Below are positions 1 to 6,767 of a DNA stretch of 64,000 nucleotides, piece by piece. The DNA is from CBDCWQ01 sp965223435 (GTDB lineage Bacteria; Myxococcota; Kuafuiibacteriia; Kuafuiibacteriales; Kuafuiibacteriaceae): positions 744,001-808,000 of the forward strand of contig CBDCWQ010000021.1 of NCBI GenBank assembly GCA_965223435.1. The letters are read 5' to 3'. Below the pieces are notes generated by a model. The model searched no databases. It had not been told where the DNA came from and saw only the letters and a list, made by a program, of their open reading frames with translations. Position 1 is the stretch's first letter; each line of letters starts with the position of its first letter. The translations under genes and the position numbers were made by a program.

Positions 1-579
1 TTTGCGCTCCAATCATCGTTTGCGTTTGCCAAGTTTAACGCGGAATCGCTCGTGGGGGCGACCGTCGTCATATCACTGTGTCGAGAACTGGGACCGGTGT
101 TGACGGGGTTGATGGTGGCTGGGCGGGCAGGCTCCGCCATTGCGACCGAGCTCGGGACGATGCGTGTGACCGAGCAGATCGACGCCCTATCGACGATGGC
201 GGTCTCCCCGGTCCAGTACCTGGTGGTTCCGCGGCTGGTTGCGACTTTCCTGATGATGCCCCTTTTGACCATGCTTTTTAACACCGTGGGCTTCGTGGGG
301 GCCTATATCGTTGGGGTTTTTCAGTCAGGCATCAATGAGGGCACCTTCATGGGACGGATTCACCAGATGGTGGAGCTTTCGGACCTTCTCGGGGGATTGG
401 GCAAGGCCGCGGTCTTCGGTCTTGCGATTGCGCTCATCGGCTGTCAAAAAGGCATGAACGCATCCGGAGGCTCTCGAGGCGTTGGGGTCGCCGCCACCCA
501 AACGGTGGTGAGTGCGTCTATTGCGATTCTTATTCTCGACTACATCCTGACCACCATGATTCTTCTCGTGACGGGCTAA
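1..579 (+). CDS. mlaE: MlaE-family lipid ABC transporter permease (5' end outside window)
   Basis: This is the permease subunit of an Mla-type ABC transporter, which moves phospholipids between the inner and outer membranes. The frame is open from base 1 with coding character (FALQSSFAFAKFNAESLVGA), so the GTG at 52 is internal and the true start lies left of the window. The family core is visible: CRELGPVLTGLMVAGRAGSA, then TEQIDALSTMAVSPVQYLVVPR, and several hydrophobic segments ending in a C-terminal membrane helix. The stop is three bases before the start of the ATPase gene, and mlaD follows that one directly, so the three form an operon in the usual mlaE-mlaF-mlaD order. The product acts in the inner membrane. 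The family assignment is firm, while the substrate is inferred from the family. Confidence 0.93.
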   Translation, partial: FALQSSFAFAKFNAESLVGATVVISLCRELGPVLTGLMVAGRAGSAIATELGTMRVTEQIDALSTMAVSPVQYLVVPRLVATFLMMPLLTMLFNTVGFVGAYIVGVFQSGINEGTFMGRIHQMVELSDLLGGLGKAAVFGLAIALIGCQKGMNASGGSRGVGVAATQTVVSASIAILILDYILTTMILLVTG

Positions 580-582
580 GCC

Positions 583-1341
583 ATGACGTCAGATGCCAAG
601 CCCATCATGGCCACTGAGGACCTCCACAAGAGTTTCGACGAGAACCACGTCCTGCGTGGCATTTCGCTCGCATTTCCCGCGGGGACTACGACTGTGATTC
701 TGGGAGGTTCCGGGAGTGGCAAGTCCGTTTTCATGAAACATCTTATTGGCCTGCTTCATCCGGACCGGGGGCGGGTGCTTGTCGACGATCAAGACATCCG
801 AAACCTTGAGGGCGAGGATCTCACCCGGCTCCGATCCAAGTTCGGGATGGTCTTCCAGTGGGCGGCTCTTTTTGACTCCATGAATGTGCTGGAAAACGTA
901 GCATTTCCCCTCCGTGAGCATCGAAAAAACCTCAGCGAGTCAGAGGTTCGGGCTCTGGTCGCCGAGAAACTTGCCTTGTTCGGCCTCGAGGGTATTGAGC
1001 AAAAATACCCTGCAGACCTGTCGGGAGGCATGCGAAAGCGTGTAGGGCTTGCCAGAGCGATCATCCTTGACCCATCTATCATTCTCTACGACGAACCGAC
1101 CACGGGTCTCGACCCGATTACCACCGACTACGTAGACGAGATGATCAAGCGGGCAAAAGAAAAGTTGGGGGTGACCAGCGTGGTGATCAGCCACGATGTG
1201 GCCTCCACGTTCAATATCGCCGATTACATTGCTTTTTTGTACGGCGGTGAGATTGTAGCCTACGGGCCACCTGATGTGGTGAAGAGCAGCAAGCACAGTT
1301 TTGTTCAGGAGTTTCTCGGTACTTGGTTTCGGAAAAACTAG
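583..1341 (+). CDS. mlaF: MlaF-type ABC transporter ATP-binding protein
   Basis: This 252-residue protein is the ATPase that drives the MlaE permease. It has a Walker A (GGSGSGKS, residues 41-48), a Q-loop (MVFQWAALFDSMNV), an ABC signature (LSGGMRKRVGLARAI), a Walker B with D-loop (ILYDEPTTGLDP) and an H-loop (VISHD). The signature LSGGMRKR and the Q-loop form QWAALFDS are typical of MlaF rather than of sugar or amino-acid importers. The ATG is three bases after the mlaE stop, and the stop at 1341 abuts the mlaD start, which points to one transcript. The length is normal and nothing is missing. Confidence 0.95.
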   Translation: MTSDAKPIMATEDLHKSFDENHVLRGISLAFPAGTTTVILGGSGSGKSVFMKHLIGLLHPDRGRVLVDDQDIRNLEGEDLTRLRSKFGMVFQWAALFDSMNVLENVAFPLREHRKNLSESEVRALVAEKLALFGLEGIEQKYPADLSGGMRKRVGLARAIILDPSIILYDEPTTGLDPITTDYVDEMIKRAKEKLGVTSVVISHDVASTFNIADYIAFLYGGEIVAYGPPDVVKSSKHSFVQEFLGTWFRKN

Positions 1342-2883
1342 ATGACGAGCAATTCCGAAAAGTTCTTTACACCCTTTAAGGTGGGGCTTCTTGTCATCGC
1401 TTCAGCCGGTGCGTTTGTTGTCTTTTTACAGCTGGTCTCTACCCGCGGTTTTTCCCGTGCCGACAGCTATGAGGTCTACGCGCTTTTTGACGATGTGATC
1501 GGGCTCGAAAAACGCTCACCGGTGCAGATCGCTGGCATCGATATCGGGCGAATCAAGAAGGTTGAGCTTTTCGATGGCAAGGCCAAAGTCACCATCGAAG
1601 TGGATGGACATATCAAAATCTACGACGATGCGTCCATTGACAAGGTTTCGATTTCACTGCTTGGGGATTACAAACTTGCGGTGGAGCCCGGGAGCGCGAA
1701 GCGCCCCGTTCTCAAGCCTGGGCAACAAATCAAAAATGTCTCTTCCTTGTCCAACGTAGATGCGGTGATTGCTGAGGTTCGAGATATTTCGCGCGCCATG
1801 AGCGAGCTGATAGCCGGCACCGAAGAAGAACCCGCGCCCCTTGAGCGCATCGTAAGCGACGTGCAAAAAACGGCTCACGCCGCGAGGCTTGTGCTGGAGG
1901 AAGTCTCAAAGAATATCGGTGACAATACCAGCAAGCTCAACCACATCCTTGAAAACATCGAGGGTTTCACAAAAGACTTGCAGACCATTTCATCCGGGAA
2001 AGAGCGCGACATCGAGCTCATCGTCAGAGATGCCCGAGCCATCTCCCAGTCTCTCAGGATTACAGCCGAAAATCTTCAGCAGATCATTGCTGGACAAGAC
2101 AAACAGGACATTAAGGATTCCGTAAAATCTCTGCGAGAGACGTTGGGCACCATGAATCGTTCTCTCGAGAATGTTGCGTCCATTACCAAGAAAATCGACG
2201 ACGGTGAGGGCACTGTAGGGAAGTTGGTCAACGATAAAGAAATCCATGAGCAGATCACGGAGGCTGCCGAGGGTATCAATAGCGTCGTGGGTGGCTTGGC
2301 GCGCCTCAAGACTTGGGTCAACCTCAGAAGTGAATTTCAGTTTCGGACCGGAGCCACAAAAAACTACGTGCAATTTATTTTGCAACCCAAAGAAGACAAG
2401 TATTACATCTTCGAAGTTGTGGATGATCCTCGTGGCGTGCGGGAAACGGTGATCGAGGACGTGGAGAGCACGTCCCCCGAGCTTGGGCGCGCATTTCAGT
2501 ACCGGGAGCGCAAGACAACGACCAAGGATTCCCTCAATTTCTCGTTGATGTTTGCCAAGAGGTATTACTGGCTGGGGCTTCGTTTTGGCATCATTGAGGG
2601 GACCGGGGGCGTGGGGGCGGATCTCCACTTTCTCAAAGACCGGGTAGAGCTGTTCTTCGACCTCAACCGCTTTGGGGAAGAGGCCCGCAGGCCGAGGGTC
2701 AAGGGGCTCGCTCTTTTGGAGGTTGTGCCTCATGTCTATCTCCATGGAGGCGTCGATGATCTTCTCAATCCCGGCACCATCGACTACTTTTTGGGCGCTG
2801 GCGTGCGGTTTAACGATGAGGACCTGAAAATGCTCTTGGCCCTCACGGGTGGGCCGGGCGCGGTGAGCGGCGGCAACAATTGA
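1342..2883 (+). CDS. mlaD: MlaD/MCE-domain lipid-transport protein with long C-terminal extension
   Basis: This 513-residue protein is the substrate-binding partner of the Mla transporter. It has an N-terminal membrane anchor (about residues 13-32), then an MCE domain (about 38-125) with the characteristic VIGLEKRSPVQIAGIDIGRI. A helical, probably coiled-coil region rich in IxxxL patterns runs to about residue 320. The last 190 residues alternate polar and hydrophobic residues with many aromatics (RYYWLGLRFGIIEG), which looks like beta-structure. E. coli MlaD is about 180 residues, so this is the long delta-proteobacterial type that may itself span the periplasm. The start ATG directly follows the mlaF stop. 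That the C-terminal part contacts the outer membrane is inference. Confidence 0.88.
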   Translation: MTSNSEKFFTPFKVGLLVIASAGAFVVFLQLVSTRGFSRADSYEVYALFDDVIGLEKRSPVQIAGIDIGRIKKVELFDGKAKVTIEVDGHIKIYDDASIDKVSISLLGDYKLAVEPGSAKRPVLKPGQQIKNVSSLSNVDAVIAEVRDISRAMSELIAGTEEEPAPLERIVSDVQKTAHAARLVLEEVSKNIGDNTSKLNHILENIEGFTKDLQTISSGKERDIELIVRDARAISQSLRITAENLQQIIAGQDKQDIKDSVKSLRETLGTMNRSLENVASITKKIDDGEGTVGKLVNDKEIHEQITEAAEGINSVVGGLARLKTWVNLRSEFQFRTGATKNYVQFILQPKEDKYYIFEVVDDPRGVRETVIEDVESTSPELGRAFQYRERKTTTKDSLNFSLMFAKRYYWLGLRFGIIEGTGGVGADLHFLKDRVELFFDLNRFGEEARRPRVKGLALLEVVPHVYLHGGVDDLLNPGTIDYFLGAGVRFNDEDLKMLLALTGGPGAVSGGNN

Positions 2884-2993
2884 TTTGGGGTCAGACCGGT
2901 CCACTGGGTTCTTCGGGTGGTTGAAAGCCAATGGATGTGTTCGGGGCAAACAGAGCTGGAGGTACCCTCGACGAGGTTGTAGGGTGCGGGGGC

Positions 2994-3872
2994 ATGGTCA
3001 CTCTGAGGACGCGGTTGTTGTTCGGGTTTTTGCTGATGGCATGGGGATCGGGCTGCGCCAAGGAAACGATTGCGCACAGTCAGGACGAACGGGACGCGAA
3101 TCGCATGCTGGTTCTTCTCAAGGGCGAGGGCATTGATGCCGCGAAGGTGAAGGACGAGGGTTCGCGTGACCTCAAGTTTAATGTCTTGGTGGGTGCGAGC
3201 GATGCCCCTGGGGCTCTTTCGGTCCTCGAAAGTCACAATCTTCCCGAAAACAGACAGGCCGACACCCAACAGATGTTTCAAGAAAGCGGCATGATTCCCA
3301 CGGCGACCCAAGAACGGGCCAAGCAGGAAGTCGGCAAGACCGGGGATATCATCAACCAGCTGCGGAAGGTGCCTGGAGTCATCGATGTGATGGCTGCGGT
3401 TTCTTTGCCAGAGCAGGACCCTTTGCGAGAGATCACCGAAGAGCGGCTCAAGCCCAAGGCCTCGGTCGTGATTCTTTACCGACCAAACGGAACGGAAAAT
3501 CCGCCGATCTCTCCGGATCAGGTCCAGAAGTTTGTGCAGGCTCGTCTTCCTCAAATCAAACCCGAGGAAGTGAACGTGTTGCTGCTTCCGTCGGGCGAGG
3601 CGTCTCAGGGCGGTCCTTCTTTGGCGAGTGCAGACGGTACCGGGGCGAGCGCTTTTGCCGCGATGGGTACTGAGGGTTGTTTACAGAAGGAGCGCGTGAT
3701 TGGTATCGAAGTTTGTGCTGGCAACAAAAAGCGCATTGTACATCTCATGGTGGGAGCTGCGTTGATCGCAGGCCTACTGTCCACCATGGTTGTGATCGCC
3801 GTTCTCCGGGCGATGCGCTATCGCAAGGACCTCACTCGGTTGACAGCACAGTTTGAGCGGGTTCCCAAGTAG
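2994..3872 (+). CDS. sctJ: SctJ/YscJ-type inner-ring lipoprotein of a type III secretion-like apparatus
   Basis: This 292-residue protein belongs to the YscJ/FliF family, which forms the inner-membrane MS-type ring of injectisomes and flagella. The first half matches the YscJ ring-building motif pattern: DANRMLVLLKGEGIDA, then an ALSVLESHNLP segment, QQMFQESGMIPTATQERA, and a second RBM domain with PGVIDVMAAVSLPEQDPL and ASVVILYRP. A C-terminal membrane helix (about 253-273) is followed by a short basic cytosolic tail, as in SctJ. The ATG at 2994 gives a lipoprotein-like signal with its Cys in GSGCAK, although the lipobox -3 residue is unusual. An ATG at 2931 is in frame but would bury that signal. 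No secretin, export ATPase or SctRSTUV gene lies in this window. The partner gene downstream overlaps its 3' end. Confidence 0.85.
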   Translation: MVTLRTRLLFGFLLMAWGSGCAKETIAHSQDERDANRMLVLLKGEGIDAAKVKDEGSRDLKFNVLVGASDAPGALSVLESHNLPENRQADTQQMFQESGMIPTATQERAKQEVGKTGDIINQLRKVPGVIDVMAAVSLPEQDPLREITEERLKPKASVVILYRPNGTENPPISPDQVQKFVQARLPQIKPEEVNVLLLPSGEASQGGPSLASADGTGASAFAAMGTEGCLQKERVIGIEVCAGNKKRIVHLMVGAALIAGLLSTMVVIAVLRAMRYRKDLTRLTAQFERVPK

Positions 3873-5037
3873 CCGCTTGATTGAGGCGGTTCGGTCGAAG
3901 ATGTTACCCGCTGGTGCAAAAGCAGATTTCTTTTACCCCTTGTCGCCCCGGCTGACGATGCTGCTCACCACGATTTTTACGCAGGGCGGGGCTGATGACC
4001 TGCCGCTTGTCGATCTCTTGCCGGAGTCAGAGTCCCAGATTCTCAAGGAAAAAGCCCAAACGCTTCTCGAACTTGATGGTGACAAGAGAGTGGGTACTGT
4101 TGTCCGGGAAATGCGGCGCCAGGTGCAATTTGCCGGCCTCGTGGGTTTAGAGGCTCTTGATCCGTCTTGGCTTTTGGCGGCGGTGCGGGGGGAGCAGCCG
4201 CTTGCGATTGCGATTATTTTGGCCCAGCTATCAGCAAGCGTACGCAGCCGTATTCTCTCGCTTTTGCCTTCTGCGGTGCGCGCTCGGGTACCCGCGAAAG
4301 AAGATTTGAGAAATGTTCCTTTAGAGGTCATGCGTATTGTGCGTCAAAAGTTCGAATCAAGGTTCGAAGTGATGCGTATGCCTCTGGGCGCCGTACAGCA
4401 GTTTTACTTTCGTGATCTGAGCACCCTTGAGGGGCGTGAGCTCACCCGTTTGGTGCGCGCGTTGGGGATTGAGGAGCTGGGCTCGGCGTTTCTTACGATC
4501 GGCAAAAGAAAACTGGCAGAACTTTGTCACAAACTTGGCCGGGAGTCCGCCGCTGAGCTTTTGGCCGCGGTTCGAGAGACCGATCTACAAGACGCCATGG
4601 ATGTGGGTGAGGCCAATGTTCTTCTTACAAGAATCTTGGCGGGCCTGAAGCTCGGCGAAGCTCAGAAGCTGAGTCGCCGGGAGCTGGAAGATCGTTTTCA
4701 AAGAGCATTGTTCCAAAAAGCGGGGCTTTTTCGGCTGGCCAAGGCGGTCCGTGCCGAAAGGCCCGCGTTTGCGCAGCAGTTGGCCCAGCGCTTGCCCCGA
4801 AACGATGGCCGGGTCTTCTTGAGCTACGTCTACCGCATCAACGAGACCAACGAAGTTGACGATACTAAGCTCTGTCGTTTGCAGGACCTTGTGCTGTTGC
4901 GCGTGCACAAACTGGCCGAACGGGGCCTCATCAATCCCGGTTTGCTCGAGTTCACATTCCAGTACCACTCTGAACGTCCCCCTACGCCCGGTTCCGCTTC
5001 GTATGATGCCGGGGAGCATGACGATCATGAAGGCTGA
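3853..5037 (+). CDS. FliG-like protein paired with SctJ
   Basis: This soluble protein of 394 residues has no signal or membrane helix. Residues about 112-175 (GEQPLAIAIILAQL, then RSRILSLLPSAVRARV) resemble the FliG middle domain, whose signature is EHPQTIALILAHL followed by a LPEELR-type helix. Residues 186-262 (FRDLSTLEGRELTRLVRALG, then AAELL) resemble the FliG C-terminal torque domain, and 286-360 ends like FliG (LRVHKLAERGLI). FliG binds the FliF ring, and here the neighbour is the FliF homologue SctJ, whose last 20 bases this gene overlaps. A TTG at 3853 allows the overlap; an ATG at 3901 is an alternative start. The reading is by eye from motif pattern, so the family call is moderate. 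The function as a cytosolic ring under SctJ is inference. Confidence 0.6.
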   Translation: MSGFPSSRLIEAVRSKMLPAGAKADFFYPLSPRLTMLLTTIFTQGGADDLPLVDLLPESESQILKEKAQTLLELDGDKRVGTVVREMRRQVQFAGLVGLEALDPSWLLAAVRGEQPLAIAIILAQLSASVRSRILSLLPSAVRARVPAKEDLRNVPLEVMRIVRQKFESRFEVMRMPLGAVQQFYFRDLSTLEGRELTRLVRALGIEELGSAFLTIGKRKLAELCHKLGRESAAELLAAVRETDLQDAMDVGEANVLLTRILAGLKLGEAQKLSRRELEDRFQRALFQKAGLFRLAKAVRAERPAFAQQLAQRLPRNDGRVFLSYVYRINETNEVDDTKLCRLQDLVLLRVHKLAERGLINPGLLEFTFQYHSERPPTPGSASYDAGEHDDHEG

Positions 5038-5092
5038 TCTGCAAGCTCGCGTCTGGTTTCAAAGATCGGCACACAGGAGTTTGTGAATTCGA

Positions 5093-5992
5093 ATGCGGCG
5101 GCGTGTGTGGAAGCGCACCAAACGCTTTTTTGTCTACGGATGCTTACGCATAGTGGCCTTTTTTTTGTTGTTGATACCACTTCGCCTGGGCCTTTTTTGG
5201 GGTCGCCTTTTCGGAACGCTCGCGTTTTATGTGGCGCACGAACCGCGTCAGCGCGCGGTGAGTCAGCTCATGAACGCCCTCAACGTCGAGAAAGAGGCCG
5301 CCCGAAAGACCGCTTTGTTGGTATTCAAGAACATAGGAATGGTGATTGTAGAAATTGCATGCCTAGGGCGGATACGCCGCCGGTTTCAGGAATACGTAGA
5401 GTTTACAGATGAAGATATTGCCCTGTTGCGAGGAGCACTCAAGAAGGGTCGAGGTGTCATCTTCGTAGCCAGTCATCTTGGCAACTGGGAACTCATGGCC
5501 CAGCGGGTCATGCACGAAGGCTTTGAAGGTGCAACGTTGGCCCGCCGAGCAAGCAATCGCTACTTGGGCGACTGGCTGGTTCGAAAGAGGCTCGAAGGCG
5601 GACTGGAGACGATCAATCGAAAAGACCCGAGTGCCAGTCGGCGAATGCTTTCAGCACTTCGCGGTGGTCGGCTACTCGGCGTCCTCATTGACCAAGACAC
5701 ACGTGTTTCGTCCGTGCATGTCCCTTTTTTTGGCCGCCCGGCCTCCACTCCGTCCGCCGCCGCCGAACTTGCTCTCAGAAAAGAAGCACCGATCGTCCTA
5801 GGAACCATAGGCCGCAAGCAGAAAACCGGGCACCGTTTGCGTTTGACTTTGGTCTCCTGGACCCCTTCCAAAAACGAGTCCAAGCCCGAGCGCGTACGCG
5901 CCCTAACCGCACACATGACAAAGCTCATCGAGCGCGACATTCGAAAAAACCCAAGCGAGTGGGTGTGGTTCCACAACCGCTGGAAGACTTAG
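5093..5992 (+). CDS. Lysophospholipid/lipid A acyltransferase (LpxL/HtrB-like)
   Basis: This 299-residue membrane-associated acyltransferase probably adds a secondary acyl chain to lipid A. It has an N-terminal hydrophobic anchor (about 13-35) and the catalytic H(x4)E motif as SHLGNWE (His128, Glu133). Further family motifs are RRASNRYLGDWLVRKR, a GVLIDQDTR segment and PFFGRPASTPSAAAELALR, and it ends in the typical WVWFHNRWKT. Its length matches LpxL/LpxM. The ATG at 5093 is the natural start; a GTG at 5083 is in another frame. The gene lies in the same direction as the Mla and SctJ genes, consistent with an envelope cluster. Its TAG stop shares its last base with the left inverted repeat of the transposase element that follows. 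Confidence 0.85.
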   Translation: MRRRVWKRTKRFFVYGCLRIVAFFLLLIPLRLGLFWGRLFGTLAFYVAHEPRQRAVSQLMNALNVEKEAARKTALLVFKNIGMVIVEIACLGRIRRRFQEYVEFTDEDIALLRGALKKGRGVIFVASHLGNWELMAQRVMHEGFEGATLARRASNRYLGDWLVRKRLEGGLETINRKDPSASRRMLSALRGGRLLGVLIDQDTRVSSVHVPFFGRPASTPSAAAELALRKEAPIVLGTIGRKQKTGHRLRLTLVSWTPSKNESKPERVRALTAHMTKLIERDIRKNPSEWVWFHNRWKT

Positions 5993-6015
5993 GGGACAGG
6001 CACTATTATTTACCC
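5992..6015 (+). repeat. Left REP-like inverted repeat of the RAYT element
   Basis: This 24-base repeat starts GGGGACAGGCACT and ends TTTACCC. It pairs with the inverted copy at 6762-6785, with agreement over nearly the whole length. It lies between the acyltransferase stop and the transposase start and is not part of either protein. The motif GGGGACAGGCAC is typical of REP-like sequences next to RAYT genes. Confidence 0.8.
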
Positions 6016-6089
6016 TCGCCAACCGCCCTGAACGAATTTCGAGCGATTGCGATGAGACTCGCCAAACCCGATCGCCGAATATAGGTTGC

Positions 6090-6767
6090 ATGCCTCGCAG
6101 AGCCCGCATTGTGGCACCCGGTATCCCTCATCACGTGACCCAGCGGGGCAATCGTCGCCAGCAGGTGTTCTTTTCAGACGCAGACTATCGAAACTACATC
6201 GCCATCTTGACGAAGCATTCCCGAAGTGAGGGCCTTTCGATTTGGTGTTATTGCCTCATGCCAAATCATGTTCATCTTATCGTCGTTCCGAGTACAGAGA
6301 CTTCCCTTGCAAAAGCAATTGGCCGCACCCACAGCGACTATGCACGAATCATCAATGACCGCGAACGCTGGCAAGGACATCTCTGGCAAGCTCGGTTTGC
6401 ATCCTTCCCCATGGATGAGGGGCATCTGGTCGCGGCGACTCGGTATGTTCTCCTTAACCCCGTCGTAGCGGGAATAGTACGACGACCCGAAGAATGGAAG
6501 TACTCAAGTGCTCGGGCCCATCTCACCAAAAAATCGGATGGACCCACAGACATCAAGCCGCTCGATGACCGAATTGCCAACTGGTCGGATGTGTTTGTGC
6601 AGGGTGCGACAGAAAAGGAGCGAACCCTCTTTCGAAAGAGTTCCAAGGCTGGCAGGCCCCTCGGTTCTTCAGCTTTTGTCGAGAGTATCGCACAACGGAC
6701 AGGCCAGCGATTCTCCAGGAAACCTCGCGGGCGACCGAGGCTGAAGCCAGAGGCGGTATCAGGGTAA
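6090..6767 (+). CDS. REP-associated tyrosine transposase (RAYT, Y1/HUH family)
   Basis: This 225-residue Y1-family single-strand transposase (IS200-like fold) is thought to spread REP sequences. It begins MPRRARIVAPGIPHHVTQRG, the standard RAYT start. The HUH metal-binding motif is MPNHVHLI, followed by SLAKAIGRTHSDYAR, the segment GHLWQARFAS, and the catalytic-tyrosine motif TRYVLLNPVVAG. The C-terminal tail is basic (FSRKPRGRPRLKPE), as in RAYTs that read hairpin DNA. The start ATG at 6090 matches the family. The stop lies inside the right inverted repeat. The gene appears intact. Confidence 0.93.
   Translation: MPRRARIVAPGIPHHVTQRGNRRQQVFFSDADYRNYIAILTKHSRSEGLSIWCYCLMPNHVHLIVVPSTETSLAKAIGRTHSDYARIINDRERWQGHLWQARFASFPMDEGHLVAATRYVLLNPVVAGIVRRPEEWKYSSARAHLTKKSDGPTDIKPLDDRIANWSDVFVQGATEKERTLFRKSSKAGRPLGSSAFVESIAQRTGQRFSRKPRGRPRLKPEAVSG

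Noticed and set aside
1990..2949. A 319-codon open frame on the minus strand
   Set aside because: It is antisense to mlaD, which has a clear MCE domain and directly follows mlaF.
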